Shown here piece after piece: positions 25,748-37,088 of a stretch of 64,000 nt of DNA (its first letter is position 1; each line of letters opens with the position of its first letter). This DNA comes from Bisporella sp. PMI_857 (Eukaryota > Ascomycota > Leotiomycetes > Helotiales > Helotiaceae), in contig JAJSPD010000008.1 in the NCBI GenBank assembly GCA_021307315.1, positions 310,001 through 374,000 of the forward strand, written 5' to 3'. Made by a program: the position numbers and the translations under genes. Under the pieces are notes generated by a model. It was not told where the DNA came from, ran no database searches, and saw nothing but the letters and a program-made list of their open reading frames with translations.

Positions 25748-26833
25748 AATAAGTTCATCGTATTTAGTAAATTTGCAGAAACCTTCAAATAGCCTTCAGT
25801 CCAGCCTCCCAGGTAAGCGGTTGATTGTTGTGGAGTTGTAGCGATCTTGTCTACAACCTTTAGCCGCAAGGAATCAAGGAGACCTGCTTCGTATCTGAAA
25901 TACTTTGAATATAAAGGCTGTTCTACATATTAGAACACTGAGAGAAAGTATTGGCGTTGCCATTACAATGATTTTAATAATGAAAGGGAGATACACAACG
26001 GTTAACTTGTAGTTAGATTTGAAATGGGCCGTGTATTGCGTAAAGAATATACAACAGAAATGGACTGTTACATCTGAATATTTATCGTATAGAGCACACA
26101 CGACTTTGTATTCCAGAATCTTGAGGAAGGTGAGAAGAAAAACTTGAGGAATTATTCTGGGCATCAGGACACCTCCTCGGATGAACCTGCAATTTCATGT
26201 TGTACGGTGCTGTTGTGTTTGTGTTTCCCAGCTGTTGAGGTTCCGTATGTAGCGCTAGCCGCAAAGTTGCGTAAAGCCTGTGGGTTGTGTGGTTAGTTCT
26301 ATCCGTATATTTTGTACATCGACTAAAAAACCGTTGTATTATGCATTGATTCTCAACTGTGACCTTAGGGAATATGCATGTAATACTGAGACATTGATTA
26401 CTAGTTAAGATATCGACCCGTTTGCTAATGTGACCACAAGTCTCGGACACAACATATTTACACAAAACTGCGATGGGTAACGCAATTTAGAAGAGCTGGG
26501 GCTCTCGCCTTCTAGTGATGAAGAAAATTGGATTGTGGCACAAGTTGCATAAACCAGAATTTGCGTTAACATTTTGGCCTTTCCCTAAAAATGGTATGGA
26601 ATTTGAGCGGCTGTATACTCAAGCGCCGCATAAGTGAGAAGAGTTCTGTCATTAGAGATTTATACACATATGTATATTGTTAGAGCAGATCCGTATATGG
26701 TTAGTTAATATTAAGTGCATAAATAGGCACTCTATGGTTAGGATTTATATGCTAATTGTGACAGCGTCAACCTAACAGTGGGATTATCGAAACCACCTAC
26801 AAATCAGAGAACAGAGGGAAGATATTACAGAAA
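25748..26833. other. intergenic region between easA and easG
   Basis: 1.1 kb holding the easA 3' end and easG promoter. Short minus-strand frames at 25874-26164 and 26082-26465 overlap each other and lack family resemblance. The sequence is AT-rich toward easG. Confidence 0.4.
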
Positions 26834-27863
26834 ATGACAATTCTACTGCTCGGCGGCAGAGGAACTACCTCAAGCCGTATTGCGCCACTTCTCCATGCCG
26901 CCAATATTCCATTCCTTGTAGCTTCGCGCTCGACTTCTTCAAGCAGCCCATATACTCAAGCTCAGTTCGACTATCAGGACGAGAAGACATATACGAATAT
27001 CCTGATGAATGCACCTGCTAAGAACGGCTTGCAGCCCGTCTCAATGGTGTGGCTTGTTCCTCCTCCGATCTTTGACTTGGCGCCACCTATGATCAAGTTT
27101 GTCAACTCTGCATTGGAAAGTGGCGTAAAAAGGTTTGTTCTTCTTAGTGCATCGGAGATCGAGAAGGGAGGTCCTGCCATGGGGCAGGTACATGAGCATT
27201 TAGACTCTTTGGAAGGTGTTGACTATGCTGTATTGAGACCTACATGGTTCATGGGTATGTAGGATTTTTAAGTCAGCCCCTCTGTTTCAGAACTTACGAG
27301 CCTGCTCTATCTACAGGTTTCTATTGTTAATAATAAGGATAGAAAACTTCTCCTCTACACAATTCCACAATACTTTAGTATCAAGAATGAAAATAAGATT
27401 TTCTCAGCTGCTGAGAATGCCAAGATTCCATTTCTATCTGCGGATGATGTTGCTCGGGTTGCATGCAAAGTCTTTGCGAAAGAGCGATTTGATAAAGCGG
27501 AATACATTATCTTAGGGCCTCAACTTCTTACATACGACCAGGTAATTAAACCTTTTTGATTTATATCAGTTCGGAGGTTGCAATATAGCTGACATATTAT
27601 TCTAGGTCGCAGACACCTTTACGAATGTCCTTGGGAGATCTATTACTCACATCAGAATCACGGAATCGGAGGCTGTTAAACGATTTGAAGCAATCGGAAT
27701 TGAAATTAATGAGGCACAGATGCTTGCTAGTATGGATACATTGGCTAAAACTTGTCCTGCCTATACCTTGAATTCTGTCGTCAAGGATATAACAGGGTTA
27801 CATGCACAAACACTGCATGACTTTGTTGTTAGGAGAAGCAGTGTTGGGCCTAAATTAGGCTGA
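26834..27863 (+). CDS. easG: EasG (agroclavine/festuclavine dehydrogenase-like NAD(P)-binding reductase)
   Basis: NmrA-like Rossmann-fold reductase that reduces the iminium formed after EasA to close the D ring. ATG at 26834 gives [20 protein letters not shown] (nucleotide-binding loop), then [37 protein letters not shown] and [10 protein letters not shown] before an intron starting GTATGT at about 27256. After the acceptor (about 27342) come ENFSSTQF and, in a frame shifted by one base at the T-run 27374-27376, [21 protein letters not shown] and [16 protein letters not shown] second intron (about 27542-27604) leads to [26 protein letters not shown] and [10 protein letters not shown], ending at 27863. 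The layout and length fit EasG/FgaFS. It follows easA on the same strand and is convergent with easF. Confidence 0.9.
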
Positions 27864-28032
27864 GTATGAAGCTCACTTATACCGCAATCACAAATATTAG
27901 TCTTTCTGCATAAAAAAATAATATGTGAAAACCAGGGCATTATTACAGTTTCGTGACTATTGTCTTGCAAACTCAAATTAACCCGTATACCAGGGACAGA
28001 ACTTTTGCTATATACCTATGTACTGTCTATTT

Positions 28033-29172
28033 TTAAGAGATTTCCAGCTTATAAAATGCGACATTGCAACCCTCGTCTGACCAGAGTTCAACAGATTCCA
28101 GTCCAGCATCTCTGAATAGTAATTCTATTTCTTCCTGGTTGTACTTATAACTACACCCAAACCGCACCTTTTCATCTTTGCTAATAACAATTCCGTCCAA
28201 TGGTGGTCCCAGCCTTATGCTCGTAGATCGTGGAATCAAGGATGCCTCATGTCTGCCAACAACATGATTCCACTCACTCAGGTAATACCATTCATCAGGG
28301 TTGAAGACGTTGTGATGTATATCGCCATTCCCCTCTTTTTCTCTGTCGAAAATGAAGTTGCAATACTTCAAAGCAGCAAGCGCAAATGGTACTACGCCTT
28401 CCGCAGTATACGCCCTTAGGATCTCGGACGGCATCTTGCAACTATCAATAGTGACGAGAATCGAACTTTCCTTTTTCTTGATATACGGTGCTGTTCTGGT
28501 CTCCATAAGAGCGTGTGTTGCAATATTGCGAAGGAATTTAGCTGCGTTTGCTCGTGAGAAATTGCCAATCGTCAATCCAGTAAGAGAATGCAGGGGCAGA
28601 TCACAGACCCTGGAGTTTCTTTAACCAAACAAGGCCATCATCGAAAGTCCCATGGAGAGCCGATATCCTACAATACTGGAACTTTTGAATTGGAATGGAT
28701 CGCAATGTTGATGCGAGTTGCTCCGTACTAAGATCTAATGCATAGTAGCTAACGTTCTTCTTCTGAGCTTCAATTGCTTCGAGAAGAAGTATAACTTTGT
28801 CCAAACTTCTATATTTTGATAATTTTATTAGACTATTATCTGAAGTAAAGTTTTAGTGAATAATCAGGGCGCTAGTTGACTTACGCACTTCCAAGGTCAC
28901 CACACTGTTTTTGAGCAATTGTCGATGCTATCCTATATGCGTGTTTCTTTAGTATTTGAATCTCCTCACGTCTTGGATAGAATTCAGTTTGATGAGAGTG
29001 GCGATTCCAATGTTCGAGCCCTTCCGTGCCATAGAATAGAAGGGCAGGAAGAGTTTTTTGGTTGTTTGGAGAGGCCTGTAATGACCTGCTCAGAGATAGA
29101 GTTCTCTAGATTGGAGCGACGTATATCAAGGATGGAAAGCGAAGAGGGAGCCTGGGTTACCATCGGAGGCAT
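28033..29172 (-). CDS. easF: EasF 4-dimethylallyltryptophan N-methyltransferase
   Basis: SAM-dependent methyltransferase of the histidine-specific-methyltransferase-like (EgtD) superfamily. It N-methylates 4-dimethylallyl-L-tryptophan, the second pathway step. ATG at 29172 gives a leader [20 protein letters not shown] and then [16 protein letters not shown]. In the next frame follow [20 protein letters not shown] and [20 protein letters not shown]. An intron (donor about 28883, acceptor about 28808) precedes [32 protein letters not shown] and [13 protein letters not shown]; the last frame has [53 protein letters not shown] and [15 protein letters not shown]. This order matches A. fumigatus FgaMT. 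Frame changes occur at the T-run 29054-29059 (plus strand) and near 28610. Only the eas pathway is known to use this branch of the family. Confidence 0.9.
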
Positions 29173-29551
29173 GTTTTTGAACGGTCACTAACGGTTGGTC
29201 GTAGTCTCTTGGTGTGGCACTGATCAGACTTATCAACAACAATGTTCTGTTCAAATTAAGTATATGCTAACACAAGCGAGGGACATATGCAGATTTAACA
29301 AAATGCTTAAGTAGGACAGAGATGGTTTTGACTTTTAATTCAGAACCCACGCTAAGAACGAATTCCCGCGTTAGTGTTACAATATCATGATTAAATGTAA
29401 TTCAGTCAGTAGGGATTAGCAAGGATCATCTGCCCGGTGCTCCGAAGCGTTACCTATTCCTCTGATAATAACCCCTAACCCAGGGAATAGAACTTATTAA
29501 ATCTTGGCCTAATAACATTCTATTATCCGCCTAAGAAGATTGCGACGCCAT
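29173..29551. other. intergenic region between easE and easF
   Basis: About 380 bases downstream of easE and upstream of easF, which are co-oriented. It includes CCCCTAACCC at about 29472-29481, a telomere-repeat-like fragment. No gene is seen. Confidence 0.4.
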
Positions 29552-31486
29552 CTATTGAAACCTAAGCCAAAAAGAGTATAGTGTTCTCCAATATTGAGTC
29601 ATTTTGTTGCGTTCCCTTTTACACATTCCTTCTTCATCCCAAATTTCGCTCCCCACGCCCAACCTTGTAATAAAAAGATCATTTCTGTCTACTCGATGTT
29701 TGATCCCCAATAACCGTTTGTAGTTTTCTTTTCCCCAGTATATGCGCCAGAAGTCTCTTTGATTGGGATCAGCCAGATTGAAGTATGAGACTTTGTGACT
29801 TGGCCTCTCCATCGAGTAAATCATTGGCATTTGCTTCTTTGTTAACTCTTCTAGAGCCAACAACTTTCCATCAATAGAAGTTTCCACGTTACGAACGAAA
29901 GTAATCAGTTGCGCGGAAGAACGCCAGGCGGGATGCATCGCAACATCCACAAGTTCTTTGTTCTCAATTACGCGTCCTCCGAGGTTGCTAGTGAAGAGAA
30001 TGTCATTGAAACGCATGGGAACTCTCGCAAGAGCATTCGACATCTGCAACGGCCCAGCATGGGAGTTGAAAAGCTGGCTGGAAACAAGCATTGATCCCGA
30101 GAGGATTCCATGGTTCTCTAGGTAAATATCGCTCGACTTTCTTAGTTCAGAGCTGATCTGACTTTGGAATTTGGATTTGAGCGTGTATGATATGCCACTA
30201 CGCTCGTCATAGATGACATAGATGCTCTCAGCGGCTTTTCCACAGATGCGATATCGCTGATGTTCACGAAGTATAAGGTCAAGCTTGCTTGTAGTGGCAA
30301 GGAAGCTGAAGGGTGGAGGATAAACTGACCAGATATATTCCTTTTGTTTGATTTCTGTAGGACTGTAAGAAGACCAGTAATCCCTTTCCACCAAAAGAGC
30401 TCACTGTCATTTGAAGATGCAGAAATGGACAAGGTCGAAACCACGGCTGGGTCATCTCGATGTACTCGGACTGTGACTGGGTAACAACCCCAAAATGTAC
30501 CTCCCCCACCTCCTTTGAGAGCCAAAATAGATCCGGGTTTAAATACTTGTTGGCGGTAAAGCTCTCCTGACCTTGTGAGCGGAATGAAACAAAACTATGG
30601 AGCTTCTCACATTCGCCATAACGACTTGGAACTCCAGTACGTTATCAACTGCGAGTCCTCTCATGTGACTCAGCAAACTGGAAACTCCTCCTCCGAGCAG
30701 AAAACCACCAGCAGCACCCACAGTCGGACATCTTCACCTCCGACGACAGTAAATCCTCTGCTAGCGCCATATACATATATTTCTGATTGCAAAAACACCA
30801 GCACCCATTAGTTACTGCTGGCCCATCTGAAGCCACATCTCCCTTAGGCACAAAGTCGGCATGGTAGTGAATGTCTTTCAGCAGGTGAGTATCAATTTGG
30901 AAAGAGTTGGGGGAACTAGATCTCTCCAGACCCGTCATGGCCAGTGTTTTTGATAACCAGTCTAAGATTATATTTTTGAGCAAAGATGACCGCCTTTTGA
31001 ATGTGCTCAATCGATTTAACTACCGCAGAATATAAGGGTAGTCGACCTTGATTACAAGGCGTATTTCTCGTTGATAACTTCACCAAGCAAGTCTCATTCT
31101 CGGATGAACCACTTTCCCACACCCAGTCTTGCAAAGCAGCTATCCAGAAAGCTTTAGCCAGTGACCTATCTAATTTCATGGAGCAGAAATGATCTAGTTA
31201 CTTACCTGGCTGTGAAGCTCTCCACTGGCTGTCACGTGATAGCTCAAGAACGGCGTCACATGCCTTTTGATCGAATGTCGGCTCATGACACACATATCCC
31301 ACCGGCCTCAGTCGAATAAGGTTTTTATCAATTGAGTCATTGAGTGCTCTCCACTGTATTTCGGTCGGTCGGCCAACAGGCGTCTGTAGGTCTGCATCGA
31401 CATAAAGGCTGCTTGGTGCTGAGCAAAGAAGTAGATATATAGAGTACACCGGCTACAGCAAACGGGAAGAGATAGTCAGAATGCAT
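29552..31486 (-). CDS. easE: EasE FAD-linked oxidase (chanoclavine-I synthase component), heavily frame-interrupted
   Basis: BBE-like flavoprotein which, with EasC, turns N-methyl-DMAT into chanoclavine-I. ATG at 31486 gives a hydrophobic leader ([20 protein letters not shown]), fitting the secretory-pathway or vesicle N-terminus of the family, then [10 protein letters not shown] and [18 protein letters not shown]. An intron precedes ALQDWVWE; then [32 protein letters not shown] (His for covalent FAD), [54 protein letters not shown] and [15 protein letters not shown]. An 280-codon open 3' part ends at 29552. The Cys expected for the second flavin bond is encoded near 30737 beside an apparent two-base insertion. 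At least five frame changes occur between 31370 and 30400, more per length than in any neighbour. This may be decay or clustered consensus error. Confidence 0.85.
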
Positions 31487-32288
31487 TTTTCATGTAGCTG
31501 AGCCGCTTATAGGTGACCTATTTCTGAGCGTGGCTGTTCTACTCAACTCAACAAATCCATCAACGTACAAGGCAAACGGAATTACACAACAACCTTTGAC
31601 GTGACTCTTATTGTAAGCTCAAGATATATCCCACCGTGGCTCAATTAAATTTCCTTGTCCCGCAAAGTAACTATGTCTATTCGGAAGCAGTAGTCGCACC
31701 CGTAGCATGCAGAAAACAAGAAGAAAATACGAAATCATTATGCATGAGAGCTGAAATAAGTTGGTGGCTGGAGTGGGACGGATATTTCTGTATAGAACAA
31801 AAAAAAATAAAAAAATAAAAAGTTAAAAAAAAGCAGGTTCCCGTTGGCGGAAAGAATGATATCTCCCCTTACAGTGCGATTCATATGCAGTGAAGCATTG
31901 TGCCCGGCACATAACACCTTTTAGGTTATCAGTTACATCAGATGTTTCATATGCAATGTTTCTGTGTTGTTCCTTGGTGACGGAGTGCATGCTTGTAAAA
32001 CATGTGATCTTATGTCGCCATTCAGTTCGTCATTCAGTATGCTCCCGATTACGAGGCCATAGGAAAAGGCACCTTGTGTCTCAATGACTAGATCATCTTA
32101 TCTAAGGCAAGCAAGTTGCACGAATACGATCTGGAGCTAACATACGAGATAGAGTTTTTATTCCCTTGCTAAAACCCTAACCCAAAAAACGGGCTGATAG
32201 AAGTATATACGTCTTCACGTTTCCATGTTCTCATTGACTTTGTCAACTAAGATTTCTCATTAGAGCTATTCAGCTGATATAAACAAAT
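31487..32288. promoter_or_regulatory. bidirectional easE/dmaW intergenic region
   Basis: 802 bases separate the divergent starts of easE and dmaW, the genes for the third and first committed steps. It contains an A-rich tract at 31798-31832, an AAACCCTAACCC element at about 32172-32183, and GTATATACG about 85 bases upstream of the dmaW ATG as a TATA-like site. Coordinate expression of the two genes is inferred from the arrangement. Confidence 0.5.
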
Positions 32289-33789
32289 ATGTCACCCATA
32301 TTTAGAAAGACAAAAGATTCTACTCATCAAGAAGAGGTCTACAAAACTCTCAGCGATGTATTCGAAATCACCAATAACGAACATAAGCTCTGGTGGCACA
32401 GTACAGCACCCATGTTTGCTAAAATGCTGCAAATTGCGAATTATGATATTCATTCGCAGTATCGATATCTTGGTATCTTCAGAAAACATATCATACCTTT
32501 CTTGGGCAGTTATCCAACAAATGAGTGTAAAGACCGGTGGCTGAGTATTCTCACGCGATATGGCACACCCTTTGAGTTGAGTCTGAATTGCTCTGACTCG
32601 CTGGTCAGATACACATACGAACCAATCAATGCTGCCACTGGTACTTCCAAAGATCCTTTCAACACAAATGCTATCTGGGAGAGTCTCCATGATCTTACCA
32701 GAATCCAGCCCGGGGTGGATCTTGAGTGGTTTCGCCATTTCAAAAACGATCTCACCGTGAATGATACAGAGTCTGCATACCTTCTGAAGAATGATCTGGC
32801 GGGGGGCGAGATAAAATCTCAGAATAAGCTAGCTCTGGACCTTAAAGGAGGACAGTTTGTCCTCAAGACTTATATATATCCCGGGCTCAAAGCGATCGCT
32901 ACAGGAAATTCTATCAGGGAACTTATGTTCGACTCAGTCAGAGCTATAACTAAGCAGCACAGTAGCATTCGCCCAGCATTCGCAATGCTGGAAGACTACG
33001 TGAGGTCCCGTGATGGACCTGACACCACATCTCTCCGCGTCTCCTATCCTGTGACCTAGTCAGTCCAAACAAATCACGCATCAAGATATATCTATTGGAA
33101 CGAATGGTGTCTCTATCCGCTATGGAAGATCTCTGGACACTTGGCGGACGACGCAAAGATTCGTATAGTCCTCGCTGGATTCGAAATGGTTCAGGAGCTT
33201 TGGGATTTGCTTCAGATTCGTCCAGGGTTGCAAGCGTATCCTGAGCCATATCTTCAGCTTGGAACGATTCCAGATGAGCAGCTACCGAGTATGGCGAATT
33301 ATACACTTCATCATGATGACCCCATACCAGAGCCACAAGTTTATTTTACTGTTTTTGGCATGAAAGATATGGCTGTTGCAGATGCACTTACTACTTTTTT
33401 CGAGCGCCATGGGTGGACGGAAATGGCAAGAAACTACAAAGACAGCCTCCGAGCCTATTAGTAAGTCAAGGGTTTCTCATGGACTTTCTGAGCTACCAAT
33501 AGCATACCCGGTGGTTTCTGACGATACTGTTGACAGCCCTTACGAAGATCATGAGAAAATGAATTATGTTCATGCCTATATCTCTTTCTCATATCGGAAC
33601 AACAAACCGTATCTGAGCGTTTACCTTCACTCTTTCGAGACTGGTAATTGGCCGGCTTGTAAGTGATTAGATGGTTACCCAAGGTTAGAAAAATTATCCT
33701 GATTTGAAGTGCTATTAGCTCCAATTGCCATGGAACTTCAAGGACGCGAGACAAATATTATTCCGCCTTACAAGGAAATTAGACTATAA
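32289..33789 (+). CDS. dmaW: 4-dimethylallyltryptophan synthase (DmaW)
   Basis: Aromatic prenyltransferase of the ABBA fold that joins dimethylallyl diphosphate to C4 of L-tryptophan, the committed step of ergot alkaloid synthesis. ATG at 32289 opens a 256-codon frame with [67 protein letters not shown] and [20 protein letters not shown]. Glu96, Lys180, Lys193 and Tyr195 align with FgaPT2 Glu89, Lys174, Lys187 and Tyr189, the indole-binding and diphosphate-side residues. Further frames carry [32 protein letters not shown], an intron (33462-33537), [20 protein letters not shown] and, after a second intron, the C-terminus. Frame changes occur near 33040 and 33165. The tail matches DmaW rather than other indole prenyltransferases, and the surrounding eas genes settle the call. 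Confidence 0.93.
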
Positions 33790-34541
33790 TCTGGGCAAGA
33801 CTCTAGTTCCAGGCTTTAAGTAAATAGGGATAAGAGGACAACACAAGCTTCCTAACCTATTATATTATATTGCTAATTATAACCGCTTCTGACTCCATAC
33901 GTATTTTCGTGGCAATTACTTGAGAAAATTCGTGAGCAAAAATGGGCAAAAGAATTTGGGCAACCCCAGGATAGCAACGTAAACTACATACATATTTCAC
34001 TATGTGAAACTTTTTCATAAATCATCCAAAAAACATAATAAAAATTTTGTTTATTACCCGACATAATAACCCATTGCATGGATATCTGGTAACAAGGTTG
34101 ACGGAGACAAACCAACAATGCAAGCTGTGGACGTGGTGCAACATGGGTCTCTACTTACTCCTATATGCAACGTGAGATTTAGATCCTACTCTACCCGGTA
34201 CCTGCATCCAATATGTTGTAGCTGCGTATGTGTACCAGCTTGTCCATTATGTTGTAACCCGCTTGTACTTAGAACCATGCGCATTCTGTCGTGTCAAAAT
34301 TGTGCATGAATAGGGACCTGCATCACGCTGTGCTCTTCAGCCGGAATCGACTGTATCCCACGGTCAAAACATTCAGTAAGAAATTTATGGTGTGATGTGA
34401 ATTATTTCTGAATGGGCAAGCCACGCCCCCCCCTCCTTTGAGAATTATAAGTTTATATTTCATACTCTTCGCTTTAATCTGCCTTGAAAGTTCACTCTCA
34501 GCTGGAGCAAATCTAATCTCAGTACATTCTAGATATCAATC
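33790..34541. other. intergenic region between dmaW and easC
   Basis: 750 bases with very AT-rich stretches near 33855-33880 and 34020-34060, and a short open frame at 34118-34309 without support. It should carry the dmaW terminator and easC promoter. Confidence 0.4.
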
Positions 34542-36133
34542 ATGGGAAATGATAGTGCTATTCAAAAGACCTTGGATGAGCATGATAAAAATGAGGAAAG
34601 TACGGACCAGATGATTTCGAATACCCGCGTTCTATAGCAAGTGCCGAAACGCCACCGAGAGGAGAAAAAGCCATAAAAAGGTTTCCGCATACAGACTTCC
34701 AGTTGTTGAATCTGTTTCGCAGTTCAATAGAGAGAAAATCCCTGAGCGAGCAGTGCATGCAAAAGGGGCAGGAGCATATGGAGAATTCGAGGTATGCTAA
34801 AACCAACTTTTTTACGCCTCAGCCTCTGTAATTGCTAAATGGCTGGATTTCTGACGGCAAATAATACATTCAGGTTACCGAAGACATATCTGACATATCA
34901 ATATCGATATGTTACTTGGTGTTGGCAAAAAGACCTCGTGTGTGGTTCGTTTCTCTACGACTGCTCTTGAACGTGGTTCGTCTGAGGCCGTTCGGGACAG
35001 CAAAGGCATGGCAGTCAAATACTTCACTGAGGAGGGAAACTGGGATTGGGTGTGTCTCAATATGCCCATGTTCTTCACCCGAGATCCAGCCAAGTTTCCA
35101 TCCCTTGTACACGCCCAGAGGCGTGACCCGCAGACAGGTCTCATTAATCCAAGTCTTTGGTGGGACTGGGTATGCAATAATCATGAATCTCTGCATCTGG
35201 TTCTAGTTCAGTATAGCGGATTCGGGACAATGTTTAATTGGCGAAGCATGAGCGCATATACTGGTCATGCATTCAAATGGGTAATGTCTAATGGCTCATG
35301 GAAATATGTACACATGTTTCTTTCGTCGGATCAGGGACCAAACTTTAGGGTTGGAGCCGCAGCAGAAGCCGATCCTGCCGATCCAGATTCTGCTACTCGA
35401 GACCTTTACAATGGTATCAGACAAGGCGAATACCCTACATGGTCAGCTCATGTACAGGTAATTGACCCATGGGATGCTCACAAGCTATCATTCAACATCC
35501 TCGATTTAACTAAGCACTGGAACTTGGGCGGTTATCCTGAGCATATTACAACGATCCCATCGAGAGTATTTGGGAACTCACATTGAAACAAATACCCAAA
35601 GACTATTTTGAAGAAATTGAGCAACTGGCATTCTCCCCCTCGCATCTAGTCCCCGGCGTCGAGCCATCTGAAGATCCATGCTCCAAGCACGATTATTTTG
35701 CTTATCCAGATGCTCAACGGTACAGACTTGGAGTAAATTATCAACAGCGACAAGCAGATCAATCAAGCCACAAGGCTTCTAATCTATATTGGCGGGCATC
35801 GACTGATATTGACTTGGATTCTGAACGGAATACATGGCTGGCTCAAATATCTTCCAGTTCTTGGTCTCAGCCGATGAAGACGACTACTTGTTCCCGAGGA
35901 AGTTTTGGGAGGTCCTGCCTACACTACGAAGTCTTGAATTTCAGGAGCGGCTTGTTTTAAACCTGGCTGAGTCTATATCTCAAATTGACCAGGAATTGAG
36001 GGAGAAAGTCTTTCACACTTTTACTCTAGTTTGCATAGATCTTGCCGAGCGTGTGCGGGATGCAACTACAAAGCTTATAGCCAGCAGAGACCTTGCGCTC
36101 CGTAGAGGACGGCCCGGATCTTTGAGGTTGTAA
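34542..36133 (+). CDS. easC: EasC catalase-fold haem protein of chanoclavine synthesis
   Basis: Monofunctional-catalase-family haem protein needed with EasE for chanoclavine-I formation. ATG at 34542 starts [10 protein letters not shown]. The distal-His segment is [18 protein letters not shown], followed by an intron (about 34793-34874) and VTEDISD. The long exon 34909-35586 has [74 protein letters not shown] and [10 protein letters not shown]. Then come [17 protein letters not shown], with the proximal haem-ligand Tyr, and [20 protein letters not shown] near the C-terminus, a tail characteristic of EasC rather than housekeeping catalases. The frame changes several times (about 34600, 34715, 34905, 35580, 35680, 35760-35840), sometimes in compensating pairs at homopolymers. 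Length and order fit EasC. Confidence 0.9.
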
Positions 36134-37088
36134 AATGTCGCCGAGTGCTATCAATGCGCGCCCATAATCTTCTTTCATGGAAGGTTAGTGGATTTGTACG
36201 TCATGAAAGCATGGAAAAGCTGTATCAGTCTCCACCGCTTTCAGTCAATTAAATTCCTTATGTTGCCCATTGTTATATCGGCGTGATTTGAGTCTCTCTG
36301 TTTTAGCCTAGCCGCCCTGAGGCTTACCTTCCACCAAGGCATTTTAGCGTCCCCAATGCAATGGTATTTTTTTATGTCGAAACTTAAAGAGCCAAAAGTC
36401 CCTGAAGTCCATCTAATATATACCAGCATGTTATCAAGAATTAAGAAGCTAAAGCTATCTTTCGGGCTTGTCAGTAAGTCACATCTACCTTCAGACCTCT
36501 CTCCTAAAGCCATTTTTCAGTGGCTATGTGCTCGAACCAGCCTATTTTCTGCATGTAGTAAAGAGCGCCTTGCCAAATCCGCAGTTCTACGGCACTATGG
36601 GTCAAAAACCTACTTTCTAGGTTAAGGATGGTAGCAGGTAATGGACAGGTCATCAAATCTTAGATATGCTGCAAGTTCGATAACTAGCAGCAAATAGAAC
36701 ATCGAAAATGTAATATATAAATCGCTAAGGCACTTCTTTTTAGATATCGTTCAGTCTATTATATTTGAAGAGCCCAGCGACTTTCTTGAAGATCCTGATT
36801 TCAGCAGCCTTGGTAGAGCGACTGAACGTAGGCATGTTACTAGTAGTAACGAATAGCTAGCTTAGACAAATGAAAACAGTAATGTTACGAACTATCACTT
36901 AGGTTCTCTATGCGGGTATTAATCCTATTGCTCTCAGCTTTCTTACCAAATGTACAAAATCAGGGTTGCTCTCGACCGGTACTCCGGGTAGAGTATTCTG
37001 GTCCAGACCACTCTAAAAAGATGGAAAGGGTTCTAACCCAAATTTAAAAAGAAGTAGCCTGACTAATGCTACTCTTGTTTCTCGAGGA
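36134..37088. other. intergenic region right of easC
   Basis: 950 bases forming the right border of the ergot cluster. Two opposite frames overlap at 36241-36625 without family resemblance. No P450, oxygenase or peptide synthetase fragment is visible. Confidence 0.45.

Noticed and set aside
31636..32087. Short plus-strand frames in the easE-dmaW promoter region
   Set aside because: Low-complexity and without protein character; the A-rich tract follows directly.
29472..32183. Chromosome end suggested by CCCTAACCC motifs
   Set aside because: Only single short units occur, not tandem telomeric arrays, and conserved genes continue on both sides.
36241..36625. Possible extra cluster gene right of easC
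   Set aside because: Two opposite, overlapping frames with no P450, oxygenase or transporter motif.
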